Shown piece after piece: positions 6,743 through 16,870 of a stretch of DNA of 64,000 nt. Source of the stretch: an uncultured Flavobacteriaceae bacterium (lineage in GTDB: Bacteria > Bacteroidota > Bacteroidia > Flavobacteriales > Flavobacteriaceae). Position 1 is the first letter of the stretch. The number at the start of each line of letters is the position of its first letter. The translations under genes were made by a program, and so were the position numbers. The notes under the pieces were generated by a model. The model worked only from the letters and a program-made list of their open reading frames with translations. It did not search any database and was not told the origin of the DNA. The stretch covers positions 868,001 to 932,000 of the forward strand of contig CALSPF010000001.1 of the NCBI GenBank assembly GCA_943788165.1, given 5' to 3'.

Positions 6743-9559
6743 CTAAAACCATTTTCGACTAAACAATTGTGTCAAAGTGTAAGGGTCCAATGTAAGTACA
6801 AAACGGATTTTTTGTTCATAGCCTGTTTGATTAAATTCTAACCCATTGCTGTTGTAGATTGGAAAGTAGAATTCTAAGTAGTCGGGCAATAAGTTTAATC
6901 TAATTCCAGAATCAAATAGTATGCGAGATGATTGGCCATCTTGCTTAATAAATCCAATGTCTCCATAGGCTTCTAACCATTTCCAAATCCCCATACTGGT
7001 GTTAGCTGTGATCAAATAATCATTAGACAAGGGGTTGTCAATTTTTGTTTTGAAGCCTCCCTCTGCGGGGATATATTGCTGGCTATAAATCCCGGAAGTT
7101 TCTGATCTCCCTAAATAATTGTATTGAAAAAGGTAATCGGTTGGTCGGTTTAACGAAAAATCAAAATAATCTGAATTTAGGTCATTTTGCCACAAGAATT
7201 TTCCTGCAAATAAGCGCAACGAAAATTGTCGTCCACTGTTGGTTAAATGCCTGTAGTCGGCTCTAACACTAATCTTTCCAAACTTTGATCCAACTTCGAA
7301 ATTATTCACCATGGTGAAATAATCTAATGCATTTTTATTTGAAATTATATAGTTCAATCCCCCAACGGTATAGTTTGGGTTTTGTATTTGGTCCGTATTT
7401 TGTTCCCTGTTCACATACTGCCAATAAAAACGAAGGATTTCCCGACGATTATCCCTTAAATTGGTTCGTCTTTTTACAATACTTGCAGAAGCAGATAAAA
7501 GACTATACCGAAGGTTTTCATCATAGTGAAACGAAGCACCAGAGAAGCCAATGTTCTTTAAGTAATAATTTGATGCTTGATTGAACTTATTGTAGCTAGT
7601 GGAGAAAAACCCAATCAATTGTTTATTTTTTGTAGAGTAGAGCGGATCAACTGAAAATATAAAAGTCCGCCTTTTAACGGTTTTATTGTTTAAACGAATT
7701 CCATAAGAAATACCATCATAAACATTGAAACTGATTCCCGGCTTGTAGAAAAGTTGATTGTATTTAGGATTTTCTAAATCTTTTAAAAAGGTGAATCGAA
7801 TAGGTTTAATGCCAAATGATTTTAGCCGTTTAACATTATCTCTAGGATTAAACTCTGGGAGTTTATTTACCGGATTAATGGCTATGTAATCGGCTTTCTC
7901 ATTCGAACGGCGGATGTTTGTTCCAATGCTTTTTGGTCCAAAATATTCAGTTTTTATAAGAGAATCATTTCTAACCCATCCAATAGAATAGGGGATTGAA
8001 TAGTCATTCTTTTCTTCTATCTGAAAAGTTACTAAAGTGTCTAGCCTACTTAATTTAGAAAAGGATAAGTCTACCGATTTGCGGCTTGAAAAATAGTCTT
8101 GAAATCCAGTGTCTTTGTTGATGTTAAAATGATCAAAAAAAGTTGCTTTTAGGGCTTCCCCTGTCAATTGACCCTGCTTAATTTGGTGAACAAATACACT
8201 AAGGTCAGCAGAGTTATTTTCAATTAAATAACCTAAGACTTTTCCCATATGACTTGGTTGACCAATCTGTTCATTAAATCGAGTCAATTCTGCTTTTGAA
8301 CGAAATAGTTCTTGATGAGCGTTTTTACGCAAAATATACTCGTAAAACTCAATGAATGTTTCCTCGAAACTGAGGTTTGAAAAACGATATCTACCTGCAA
8401 AAAATTGAATCAATGGTTGACGCAAAAAAGACTCTAGCAGTTTTTTGTCAGGATAATGAACCGCAACATATTGTGCCATTAAATACGTTTGCAATCCGCC
8501 AAAAAGCCAATAATCGTTGCGCGAGTGGAGTGGAAGTGTTTCCGATAAGTAATCGTACAGATAAGTGTTTAGTGCTTTTAATTCGAATTCAAATTGAGCA
8601 GGAAATGGTTTTAAAATGCTCGGAATTAGTGTAAGCCCGTAAAATGGACGTTTTTTGTATTTTTCTTGTGAAAGTAAAACGACATTATGTGGATATTCTC
8701 CTAAAGCATCTTTTAGAAAGTCATTTATTTTTGACAAGCTTGCCCTTATTTCTGTCTCGCTTAAATCGTCTAAATCAATGTTCGTTTTGAATTTTTTGTC
8801 CTTTAACTCAAAATGCTTGTACACAATATCTTTGCCAATATGGAAAAGCACCTGTTTCTGTTCTTTTGCTGTAAATAAATAGGTTGTCAGTTGATTTCCT
8901 TCAATTCTTTTCTGTTCTTCTATACTTGAGTGAACTGCTAACTTAGAAGAAATTATAAGTGTAAAGGCAATGTTTCTGGAACCCATTGGGGCGTCTTCCA
9001 GGTCTAGGTTGCTGATTTTCTGCCATTTTCCTTTAGAACGCTTTGCAAGCGATAGAAAAAAGTTTTCAATTAAATAAGTTTCTTTAGCAATAGCGCCATA
9101 ACCTGTGAACCTTCCATCGGGTAAATCAATGGTGTATTCAAGGTTTAGGGTAATGACTTCGTTTTTGTTTAGCGGGTGGACTAAATCAATTTCAATAATG
9201 TCAAATTGATTGTTGGTCCGTTTCCATTGCAGAATTGAATTGTTGGATGCTATTGTTTTAATGGATGTTTTACCCCGCTTCGTTTTCTGAGCGAGATAAA
9301 AACTTCGGTTGTATTCTTCGACTAAACGGTCTGCCAAAGCACTTTTTGTAGAACTATATGCATGAGCCCAATCGTTTAAAATCAACTGATTCAACGCAGT
9401 GTCTTCTGTGTTCTTGAAAGTGATTTTTTGCTTAACATACAATCGGTCATTGGCGGTGTCTAACCTAACATTTAGTTCATAATACGGAACAGTGCTTTGA
9501 CCCCGAAGGGACAAGCTCATGCAAATCATAAACAAAGAGAGAAAGAGTATCCGCTGCAT
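6743..9559 (-). CDS. M1-aminopeptidase-like protein lacking the zinc site, with C-terminal outer-membrane barrel
   Basis: A 938-residue exported protein. A signal peptide (about 1-20, ending near LRG-QS) leads into an M1/gluzincin-like region (about 25-400). The part that would hold HExxH and the third zinc ligand is recognisable at about residues 325-361 but carries no HExxH, and the expected NEGF reads 'LFGGLQTY' (352-359), so the Glu is lost. The rest (about 560-938) is rich in alternating aromatic strands and ends in Trp-Phe, as outer-membrane beta-barrels do. I infer a non-catalytic surface or periplasmic protein tied to a barrel. Function is unknown. It stands between the E1 and LOG genes on the same strand. 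Confidence 0.72.
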   Translation of the reverse strand: MQRILFLSLFMICMSLSLRGQSTVPYYELNVRLDTANDRLYVKQKITFKNTEDTALNQLILNDWAHAYSSTKSALADRLVEEYNRSFYLAQKTKRGKTSIKTIASNNSILQWKRTNNQFDIIEIDLVHPLNKNEVITLNLEYTIDLPDGRFTGYGAIAKETYLIENFFLSLAKRSKGKWQKISNLDLEDAPMGSRNIAFTLIISSKLAVHSSIEEQKRIEGNQLTTYLFTAKEQKQVLFHIGKDIVYKHFELKDKKFKTNIDLDDLSETEIRASLSKINDFLKDALGEYPHNVVLLSQEKYKKRPFYGLTLIPSILKPFPAQFEFELKALNTYLYDYLSETLPLHSRNDYWLFGGLQTYLMAQYVAVHYPDKKLLESFLRQPLIQFFAGRYRFSNLSFEETFIEFYEYILRKNAHQELFRSKAELTRFNEQIGQPSHMGKVLGYLIENNSADLSVFVHQIKQGQLTGEALKATFFDHFNINKDTGFQDYFSSRKSVDLSFSKLSRLDTLVTFQIEEKNDYSIPYSIGWVRNDSLIKTEYFGPKSIGTNIRRSNEKADYIAINPVNKLPEFNPRDNVKRLKSFGIKPIRFTFLKDLENPKYNQLFYKPGISFNVYDGISYGIRLNNKTVKRRTFIFSVDPLYSTKNKQLIGFFSTSYNKFNQASNYYLKNIGFSGASFHYDENLRYSLLSASASIVKRRTNLRDNRREILRFYWQYVNREQNTDQIQNPNYTVGGLNYIISNKNALDYFTMVNNFEVGSKFGKISVRADYRHLTNSGRQFSLRLFAGKFLWQNDLNSDYFDFSLNRPTDYLFQYNYLGRSETSGIYSQQYIPAEGGFKTKIDNPLSNDYLITANTSMGIWKWLEAYGDIGFIKQDGQSSRILFDSGIRLNLLPDYLEFYFPIYNSNGLEFNQTGYEQKIRFVLTLDPYTLTQLFSRKWF

Positions 9560-9564
9560 CTAAC

Positions 9565-10245
9565 TTAAAAATTTGGTTTTAACTTTTCGACACTATAGAA
9601 TTCGTCTAAAAGCGTTAGAACATCTTCTTTGGAATCGACCAGATGAATTAAATTTAAATCGTCTGCATGAATCATACCCTCAGCAACCAAGGTGTTTTTT
9701 ATCCAATCTACAAGGCCTGACCAAAAAGTGGTTTGAACAAGAATGATGGGTATTTTTTTAATTTTATTTGTTTGCACGAGTGTAAGGGCTTCGAATAATT
9801 CATCCAAGGTTCCTACACCTCCTGGCAAGACAACAAAGGCTTGGGCAAACTTAACAAACATGACTTTGCGCACAAAAAAGTATTCAAAATTTAAGTTATG
9901 CTCTGGATCAATATAAGGGTTAGATGATTGTTCAAAGGGTAAATGTATGTTTAAACCAACAGAAACTCCGTTGGCCAACTGCGCTCCTTTATTCCCGGCT
10001 TCCATAATTCCGGGTCCACCACCCGTAATAATGCCGTAACCTTTTTCAGCAATGGCACGAGCGACATCTACGCCCAATTGATAATGCTGGTTATCAGGTT
10101 TTGTACGCGCAGACCCAAAAATGGAAACACAGGGGCCAACTGCGCTCAGTTTTTCATATCCATTGACAAATTCTCCCATAATCTTAAATATGGACCAGGC
10201 ATCTTTCTTCTTCGGTTTAAAGTCTTTCTTATTGTAGGTTTTCAT
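9565..10245 (-). CDS. LOG family (TIGR00730-type) Rossmann-fold protein
   Basis: A 226-residue lysine-decarboxylase-like/LOG domain protein. Seen: 'VSIFGSART' (first strand), 'GYGIITGGGPGIMEAGNKGA' and 'LPGGVGTLDELFEALT', the signature PGGxGTxxE. Characterised relatives are cytokinin-riboside 5'-monophosphate phosphoribohydrolases or nucleotide 5'-monophosphate nucleosidases; which applies here cannot be told. The ATG at 10245 is preferred; a TTG two codons upstream is possible. It overlaps the end of uvrA by 17 bp, which suggests one transcript. Confidence 0.87.
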   Translation of the reverse strand: MKTYNKKDFKPKKKDAWSIFKIMGEFVNGYEKLSAVGPCVSIFGSARTKPDNQHYQLGVDVARAIAEKGYGIITGGGPGIMEAGNKGAQLANGVSVGLNIHLPFEQSSNPYIDPEHNLNFEYFFVRKVMFVKFAQAFVVLPGGVGTLDELFEALTLVQTNKIKKIPIILVQTTFWSGLVDWIKNTLVAEGMIHADDLNLIHLVDSKEDVLTLLDEFYSVEKLKPNF

Positions 10246-13078
10246 GGGCAATAAATTCTTTTTTTAGGTAAACTGCCGTATGGCTTTCTTCTATTACTAA
10301 AATTTCCTCAGGTTTTCCTTGTGCAATGATTGTACCACCGCCTTTTCCACCTTCTGGCCCTACATCAAAAACATAATCAACTTGCTTGATTACATCTAAA
10401 TTGTGCTCAATGATAAGAACAGTGTTTCCTTTATCTGTAAGATTATTAAGCACCTCGAGTAATACCCTTATGTCTTCAAAATGCAGTCCAGTAGTTGGTT
10501 CGTCTAATATATATAACGTATTACCTGTATCGCGTTTCGAAAGCTCGCTGGCTAATTTTATCCGTTGTGCTTCTCCACCCGATAGGGTGGTCGATGATTG
10601 ACCTAGTGCAATATACCCAAGTCCAACGTCTTGCAATGTTTTGAGCTTTCGGTAAATTTTTGGAATTGGCTCAAAGAATTCACAGGCCTGATTAATGGTC
10701 ATCTGTAGTACATCGGAGATAGATTTTCCTTTAAAACGCACTTCAAGTGTTTCGCGGTTAAATCGCTTTCCTTGACAGGTTTCACATTCAACGTATACAT
10801 CGGGCAGAAAGTTCATCTCAATTACCTTTAATCCACCGCCCATACATGTTTCACAGCGACCTCCAGATACGTTAAAGCTAAAACGACCCGGCTTATATCC
10901 GCGGATTTGTGCTTCAGGAGTTTGTGTAAAAAGGCTTCTAATTTCACTAAAAACACCAGTATATGTTGCTGGGTTAGAACGCGGCGTTCGCCCAATGGGA
11001 CTCTGATTGATATCAACAACCTTATCTAAATGCTCAAGCCCTTTAATAGAAGTATAGGGAAGAGGTTTCTTCACCCCATTGTAGTAATGAGCATTTAAAA
11101 TTGGGTAGAGCGTTTCATTGATCAGCGAAGATTTCCCACTTCCAGAAACACCCGTAACACCAATCATTAAACCAAGTGGTAGCCTAATGTCAACATTTTT
11201 TAAGTTATTTCCTGTACAGCCTTTGAGGACTAGTTCTTTGCCATTTCCACTTCGGCGGGTGGCTGGGATAGTAATTGTTTTCTTACCCGTAAGATAGTCA
11301 GCCGTCAATGAGTTTTCGCTTAAAATAGAGGAGGGAACACCTTGCGAAATGATCTCACCACCATTTTTTCCTGCATGTGGACCAATGTCAATCACATAAT
11401 CGGCGCGCTCAATCATGTCTTTATCATGCTCAACAACAATAACAGAGTTGCCAATGTCGCGAAGGTCGATAAGTGAGTTTATTAAACGATCGTTATCACG
11501 TTGATGTAGCCCAATACTAGGCTCATCGAGTATATAGAGTACACCAACCAATTGAGAGCCAATTTGCGTGGCTAAACGAATCCGTTGTGCTTCTCCTCCT
11601 GAAAGGGATTTAGAGGAACGATTAAGCGATAAATAATTTAAACCAACATTGAGAAGAAAACGTGTTCGGGTTTTAATTTCCTTGATTATTTCTTCCCCGA
11701 TTTTCAATTCATTAGCCGATAAACTTGCCGGAAGTTTATCGATCCATGAATACAATTCACTCAAATCCAAAGCAGCTAATTCTGCAATAGAAAGTCCATT
11801 GATTTTAAAGTTCATTGCTTGGTCATTTAGACGCGAACCTTTGCAGCTGACGCAACTTTCCTGATCCATGTATTCGCTTGCCCAGCGTTTTAGGTTCATT
11901 GATTCAGAATCATGGTACTGACTTAGGATGAAATTTTCTATTCCCTCATAGTCTATCTTATATTTTCGCGAGACACCCAGGGTTTTCGACTCCACAGTGA
12001 AAGACTCATTACCCCCTCTTAAAATTACGTCAAGTGCCTTTTGGGGTATTGCTGATATGGGGTCTGATAATGAAAAAGAATAGCGCTGGGCTATGGTTTC
12101 CATTTGTTTGTATCCCCATGTGCCTTTCTTATTGCCTAAAGGCGCAATTCCACCCGCATTAATCGATAAGGACGGATCTGGAATGATTTTAGTTGTATTG
12201 ACTACCTGCTGTACTCCGAGTCCCTTACATTTTGAGCACATTCCTTTTGGAGAATTAAACGAAAAAGAATTAGGCTCTGGCTTTGGATAAGAAATCCCTG
12301 AATTAGGACACATTAAATTTCTGCTAAAATAGCGGGCTTCTTGCGTCTCAATATCAAGCAGCATAAGGGTTTCTTCCCCTTGGTACATGGCAGCAATCAT
12401 CGATTCGCGTAAGCGTTTTAATGCATTTTCACTTTCAGAAACGGTCAAACGATCGACAACCAATTCAATGTCATGGGTTTTGTATCGGTCAACTTTCATT
12501 CCTCTTGAAAGCTCAACAACAACTCCGTCAATTCGAACTTTAACAAAGCCCTGTCGGGCTAAATTTTCAAACAATTCCCGATAATGGCCTTTACGCGATT
12601 TTATGATAGGAGCCAAGAGCATCACTTTTTTTTGCGCATAATCGGCAACAATTAACTCAATGATTTGATCATCTGTATAGCTAACCATTTTTTCGTTGGT
12701 AACATAACTATAGGCTGTACCAATACGCGCATACATCAACCGTAAAAAATCATACAATTCTGTGATTGTTCCAACGGTTGAGCGTGGGCTTTTAGAGGTT
12801 GTCTTTTGTTCGATAGCAATGACGGGAGAAAGGCCATCAATTTTGTCTACCTCTGGACGCTCTAAATTACCAAGGAACTGCCGTACATAGGCAGAGAATG
12901 TTTCCATATACCTCCGTTGTCCTTCGGCATAAATGGTGTCAAATGCGAGAGAAGATTTCCCACTTCCAGACAAACCAGTAATGACCACTAGTTGATCCCG
13001 TGGAATTTTTATATCAATATTTTTAAGGTTGTGAACGCGTGCTCCTTGTACATCAATACAGTTGTCGTCTTTAGTCAT
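10229..13078 (-). CDS. uvrA: Excinuclease ABC subunit A
   Basis: A 949-residue DNA-damage recognition ATPase of nucleotide excision repair. Two ABC ATPase halves are visible: Walker A 'GLSGSGKSS' near the N-terminus and 'GVSGSGKSS' in the second half, signature 'SLSGGEAQRIRLA' and 'TLSGGEAQRIKLA', and Walker B 'LYILDEPSIGLHQRD' and 'LYILDEPTTGLHFED'. Zinc-module cysteine pairs are present (CSKCKGLG, CVSCKG, CETCMGGG, CETCQG). The length is normal. The ATG at 13078 is chosen; a longer frame to 13150 would overlap ggt and add 24 unlike residues. It follows ggt by 28 bp and overlaps the LOG gene. Confidence 0.97.
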   Translation of the reverse strand: MTKDDNCIDVQGARVHNLKNIDIKIPRDQLVVITGLSGSGKSSLAFDTIYAEGQRRYMETFSAYVRQFLGNLERPEVDKIDGLSPVIAIEQKTTSKSPRSTVGTITELYDFLRLMYARIGTAYSYVTNEKMVSYTDDQIIELIVADYAQKKVMLLAPIIKSRKGHYRELFENLARQGFVKVRIDGVVVELSRGMKVDRYKTHDIELVVDRLTVSESENALKRLRESMIAAMYQGEETLMLLDIETQEARYFSRNLMCPNSGISYPKPEPNSFSFNSPKGMCSKCKGLGVQQVVNTTKIIPDPSLSINAGGIAPLGNKKGTWGYKQMETIAQRYSFSLSDPISAIPQKALDVILRGGNESFTVESKTLGVSRKYKIDYEGIENFILSQYHDSESMNLKRWASEYMDQESCVSCKGSRLNDQAMNFKINGLSIAELAALDLSELYSWIDKLPASLSANELKIGEEIIKEIKTRTRFLLNVGLNYLSLNRSSKSLSGGEAQRIRLATQIGSQLVGVLYILDEPSIGLHQRDNDRLINSLIDLRDIGNSVIVVEHDKDMIERADYVIDIGPHAGKNGGEIISQGVPSSILSENSLTADYLTGKKTITIPATRRSGNGKELVLKGCTGNNLKNVDIRLPLGLMIGVTGVSGSGKSSLINETLYPILNAHYYNGVKKPLPYTSIKGLEHLDKVVDINQSPIGRTPRSNPATYTGVFSEIRSLFTQTPEAQIRGYKPGRFSFNVSGGRCETCMGGGLKVIEMNFLPDVYVECETCQGKRFNRETLEVRFKGKSISDVLQMTINQACEFFEPIPKIYRKLKTLQDVGLGYIALGQSSTTLSGGEAQRIKLASELSKRDTGNTLYILDEPTTGLHFEDIRVLLEVLNNLTDKGNTVLIIEHNLDVIKQVDYVFDVGPEGGKGGGTIIAQGKPEEILVIEESHTAVYLKKEFIAHENLQ

Positions 13079-13106
13079 TATTTTACCCGAGATATATAGT
13101 GTTTCG

Positions 13107-14774
13107 TTAATGGGTCGCTGCAGCATCGTCTCCTCGTGGATCTGCGCCAACAGTAATAGTGCCCAATTCGTTTACGTGTATGGCATCTACTTTACCAATG
13201 ATTCTAGAATATTTTGTTTCAATTGAATGCCCTTTGGCTTGTAAGCCTTCGATTGTTTTTGTGTCAAACTTTGTTGGTTCCAGCACAACATTGTCCGGGA
13301 GCCATTGATGATGAAAGCGTGCTGCATTTACTGCTTCTTGCATTTCCATTCCGTGTTCATAAACATTGAGGATGGTTTGAAAAACAGAGGTGATAATGCT
13401 AGAGCCACCAGGGGTTCCAACGATCATATACAATTGATTATCTTTTTCCACAATGGTAGGTGTCATTGAGCTAAGCATTCGCTTTTTTGGTGCGATGCTG
13501 TTTGCTTCGCTGCCCGTTAAACCAAACATGTTGGGTTCACCTGGTTTGCTGCTAAAATCATCCATTTCATTATTCATGAATACACCAATCTCATCAACAT
13601 AAACCTTTGAGCCGTAGGCACCATTCAACGTAGTTGTTACTGCTACTGCATTGCCCATGCTGTCAAGGATTGAAAAATGGGTGGTCTCATCGCTTTCAAC
13701 AACAATAATATTCCCGTGGGATACATCTGCCGATGAAGTTGCTTTTTCTGGGGAATAATTCACCATGCGATCTAGTAAATACTCTTCGTTCATCAAATGA
13801 TCTTGGGGAACATCTACAAAGTCTGGATCTCCAAGAAAATGACTGCGGTCTGCATAGGAACGACGTTCAGCTTCAACCATTAGGTGCATGCTTTCAAAGC
13901 TGTTGTGCCCCATTTGATTTAAATCATAGGGTTCAATCATTTTCATCATCTGACCAAGGCAAATTCCTCCACTGGAGGGGGGCGCCATAGAAATTAGGTC
14001 TAATTCTTTGTAACTAAATTTTAATGGATCACGCCATTTAGGTTCATAAACCTTTAAATCATCTAACGATAGAATTCCGCCGGTAGCTTGGGTTTTGGCC
14101 ACCATGGCTTCGGCAACCCAGCCTTGATAAAAACCAGCATTCCCTTTTGCCGCAATTTCTTTTAATGCATTGGCAAGGGGAATGTTTTTCACAACATCTC
14201 CTTCCTTATATCCCTTTGCATATAGGGTAACTTTTCCATTTACCGCTGTGAATTGTTTGCTATAGCAATTGTAACTTTTTGCTTGTTTTGCAGAGACAAC
14301 ATAGCCGTTTTCAGCTAGAGCTATTGCTGGCTGAATTAATTCGGCCAATGGCAGTGAACCAAGTTTTCGGTGAACTTCTAAAACCCCTGCAACTGCTCCA
14401 GGTATTCCAACAGCTAATCCGCCAACGGTGCTTTTCCCAGGAATTACATTTCCTTCCTTATCTAAGAACAAATCTTTGGTCGCTTTCAATGGAGCCATTT
14501 CACGATAGTCTAGCGAACCTGTTTCCCCCTTTGCTGAGCGGTAAACGAAAAACCCACCGCCAGTAATATTTCCTGCAACCGGATAAACCACCGCAAGAGC
14601 AAAACTCGTTGCGACCATGGCGTCATAAGCATTCCCTCCTTTTTTCAAGACATCTCTACCAGCTTCTGAAGCTTCTATGCGAGCAGACACCACTGCGCCT
14701 TTTATTGGGGTAGAAGTGTTTGAAGAACACGCCAAAAGAATAACACAAAACACTGAATAGATTATTTTTTTCAT
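13107..14774 (-). CDS. ggt: Gamma-glutamyltransferase (lipoprotein)
   Basis: A 555-residue Ntn-hydrolase that hydrolyses or transfers the gamma-glutamyl group of glutathione and related peptides in the periplasm. A lipoprotein signal with lipobox 'LLAC' (Cys about 16) begins the chain. The self-cleavage site is seen as 'ETTHFSILD' (Thr about 364, the nucleophile of the small subunit), with 'GGGFFVY' in the large subunit and 'SSMTPTIV' and 'GTPGGSSI' in the small subunit. The length is normal. It stands upstream of uvrA on the same strand. Confidence 0.94.
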   Translation of the reverse strand: MKKIIYSVFCVILLACSSNTSTPIKGAVVSARIEASEAGRDVLKKGGNAYDAMVATSFALAVVYPVAGNITGGGFFVYRSAKGETGSLDYREMAPLKATKDLFLDKEGNVIPGKSTVGGLAVGIPGAVAGVLEVHRKLGSLPLAELIQPAIALAENGYVVSAKQAKSYNCYSKQFTAVNGKVTLYAKGYKEGDVVKNIPLANALKEIAAKGNAGFYQGWVAEAMVAKTQATGGILSLDDLKVYEPKWRDPLKFSYKELDLISMAPPSSGGICLGQMMKMIEPYDLNQMGHNSFESMHLMVEAERRSYADRSHFLGDPDFVDVPQDHLMNEEYLLDRMVNYSPEKATSSADVSHGNIIVVESDETTHFSILDSMGNAVAVTTTLNGAYGSKVYVDEIGVFMNNEMDDFSSKPGEPNMFGLTGSEANSIAPKKRMLSSMTPTIVEKDNQLYMIVGTPGGSSIITSVFQTILNVYEHGMEMQEAVNAARFHHQWLPDNVVLEPTKFDTKTIEGLQAKGHSIETKYSRIIGKVDAIHVNELGTITVGADPRGDDAAATH

Positions 14775-14815
14775 GTTAAGAATTTAAGACCTTAAAGCTA
14801 AAGAATCTTCGCTAA

Positions 14816-15403
14816 CTATTCCCCTAAAAGTGAATGATTCTTACTAAACAAACAAAGTTCTTTAAAGAACTCATTAAACAAGGGCAGCATTTCTTCCTTT
14901 TTCTTTGCAATTATTGGTATGGCACGGTCAAACTGAGCAGGAAATGAAGTGCGTTTAGTCATTTGCCGAAGAATGTTTTCTAGCCCATTAATAGAGGCGT
15001 ATTGTAGCAGCCAATTTTGCTGCTGCATTGAATTAAAAAGCGGTAACATTTTTATTGGAATATCTTCACTTCTGGCGGCAGTGTTTTTATAAAAAGTCGC
15101 TATAAAATCTTCTAAGGGATCTGGGTGATATTGTTCCCAGTTCAAGGCCAAAAAATGGTCGTAAACGACATCCATTATAACCCGCGCATAGTGGCCGTGT
15201 TCAGGAAAAAAAAGCTTGCACTGTTGTCTAAAAATGGGATGTTGATCCGTGAAAGTGTCAATTTCACGATGGAGAAAAATTCCTTTTTGGACACTAGGAG
15301 AGAAATCTTGATACTGTTTTCCACGAATAGAATCCGCAATAAAATTACCAAAACGCAGGTCATTGTTGTTGCCAGATAAGTAAATATGAGCTAAGAAATT
15401 CAT
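14816..15403 (-). CDS. Acyl carrier protein phosphodiesterase-like (AcpH/DUF479)
   Basis: A 195-residue helical protein of the AcpH family. The N-terminus 'MNFLAHIYLSG' and 'RFGNFIADSIRGKQY' match the family's first helices, and 'GIFLHREIDTFTDQHP' and 'MDVVYDHFLALNW' carry the conserved His and Asp residues of an HD-like metal site. Characterised members remove the 4'-phosphopantetheine group from holo-ACP, though this activity is disputed in some species. It is divergent from glmM with an 81-bp gap. Confidence 0.85.
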   Translation of the reverse strand: MNFLAHIYLSGNNNDLRFGNFIADSIRGKQYQDFSPSVQKGIFLHREIDTFTDQHPIFRQQCKLFFPEHGHYARVIMDVVYDHFLALNWEQYHPDPLEDFIATFYKNTAARSEDIPIKMLPLFNSMQQQNWLLQYASINGLENILRQMTKRTSFPAQFDRAIPIIAKKKEEMLPLFNEFFKELCLFSKNHSLLGE

Positions 15404-15462
15404 GCCCTTAAAAGTAAGCCTCTTTTACAAAATCTCTGCTGTTTTTAGTGGAAGACTATCCG

Positions 15463-15470
15463 TATATTTG
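15463..15470 (+). promoter_or_regulatory. Putative -7 box (TATATTTG) of glmM
   Basis: A perfect match to the Bacteroidota -7 consensus TAnnTTTG, 14 nt before the glmM ATG. No clear -33 element was picked out. Confidence 0.6.
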
Positions 15471-15484
15471 AAAAAAATCTATTC

Positions 15485-16870
15485 ATGACATTAATCAAAT
15501 CCATTTCAGGAATTCGAGGCACAATAGGAGGAAAGCCCGAGGAGAATTTAACTCCAGTAGATGCGGTTAAATACGCGGCAGCATATGGCACCTATATTCA
15601 GCGGAATACAACAGCAGAGCATCTTACAATTGTGATTGGACGCGATGCCCGTATTTCTGGAGAAATGATTCAAAGCCTTGTGATGCAAACCTTAATTGGG
15701 ATGGGGATCAATATCATCGATTTAGATTTATCTACAACTCCAACGGTTGAAATGGAGGTAGTCAATGCTAAAGCACATGGAGGGATTATCTTGACAGCAA
15801 GCCACAACCCTAAACAATGGAACGCCCTTAAGCTTCTCAATGAAGCAGGAGAATTTCTCGATGCAGCAGCTGGTGCAGAGATTTTGCTTCTTGCAGAAAG
15901 CAATGACTTCCATTTTGCTGATGTAGATTCCTTGGGAAGTAGAACGACGAAAACTACAGCTATTGATGATCATATTGATGCTGTTTTAGCCCATCCGTTG
16001 GTGAATTTACCGGCTATAAAAGCTGCCTCCTTTTCTGCTGTTGTAGATGGAGTGAATTCTGTGGGAGGCATCGCTATTCCTGCATTACTCGACGCTCTTG
16101 GCGTACATTGCACGAAATTATATTGTGACCCCACTGGTCATTTTCCACACAATCCAGAACCATTAAAAGAGCATTTGGGCGATTTATCACAAGAAGTTAT
16201 TCGTGCAAAAGCGGATCTAGGAATTGTTGTTGACCCTGATGTTGATCGTCTGGCATTTATGGATGAAAAGGGAGAAATGTTTGGCGAAGAATTTACCTTG
16301 GTTGCCTGCGCTGACTATGTTTTATCTAAAACACCCGGAAATACCGTTTCAAATTTATCCTCCACAAGAGCGTTACGCGATGTTACAGAATCAGCTGGGG
16401 GTGAATACTTTTCTTCTGCCGTAGGAGAAGTTAACGTAGTGGCGCAAATGAAAGCCAAAAAAGCGGTTATTGGAGGAGAGGGCAATGGCGGAATAATTGA
16501 CCCAAATCTTCACTACGGCAGAGATGCTCTTGTTGGAGTAGCCTTGTTTCTATCCCTCTTGGTTGAACGCAAGTGTACAGTTTCTGTTTTAAAAGCGGGC
16601 TATCCTGTCTATTTTATGAGTAAAGGGAAAATTGAACTATCACCAACAATGGATGTTGACGGCCTTTTAAGAAAAATGGAAATTCGCTATGCAAATGATA
16701 AGCCATTGACCATTGACGGAGTGAAAATTGATTTTCCTGAAGGCTGGGTACATATGCGAAAGTCAAACACAGAGCCCATTATACGTGTATATGCAGAAGC
16801 AAAAACACAAGCAGCAGCAGACGAAATAATGCTGCGTTTTTCTACCGAATTACTGCAAGAAGCTAATTAG
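15485..16870 (+). CDS. glmM: Phosphoglucosamine mutase
   Basis: A 461-residue alpha-D-phosphohexomutase that turns glucosamine-6-phosphate into glucosamine-1-phosphate for UDP-GlcNAc, the precursor of peptidoglycan and lipid A. The phosphoserine loop 'TASHNPKQWNALK' lies near residue 100, the metal loop 'DPDVDRLAF' near 250, the sugar-binding loop 'GGEGNGG' near 335 and the phosphate-binding 'RKSNTEPIIRVY' near 428. Length and motif order are normal, though a phosphomannomutase activity cannot be excluded from sequence. The stop overlaps that of the convergent acyltransferase by 8 bp (CTAATTAG). Confidence 0.92.
   Translation: MTLIKSISGIRGTIGGKPEENLTPVDAVKYAAAYGTYIQRNTTAEHLTIVIGRDARISGEMIQSLVMQTLIGMGINIIDLDLSTTPTVEMEVVNAKAHGGIILTASHNPKQWNALKLLNEAGEFLDAAAGAEILLLAESNDFHFADVDSLGSRTTKTTAIDDHIDAVLAHPLVNLPAIKAASFSAVVDGVNSVGGIAIPALLDALGVHCTKLYCDPTGHFPHNPEPLKEHLGDLSQEVIRAKADLGIVVDPDVDRLAFMDEKGEMFGEEFTLVACADYVLSKTPGNTVSNLSSTRALRDVTESAGGEYFSSAVGEVNVVAQMKAKKAVIGGEGNGGIIDPNLHYGRDALVGVALFLSLLVERKCTVSVLKAGYPVYFMSKGKIELSPTMDVDGLLRKMEIRYANDKPLTIDGVKIDFPEGWVHMRKSNTEPIIRVYAEAKTQAAADEIMLRFSTELLQEAN

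Noticed and set aside
15125-15379. Plus- and minus-strand ORFs inside the AcpH-like gene
   Set aside because: Shadows of a conserved protein; low-complexity translations with no motif.
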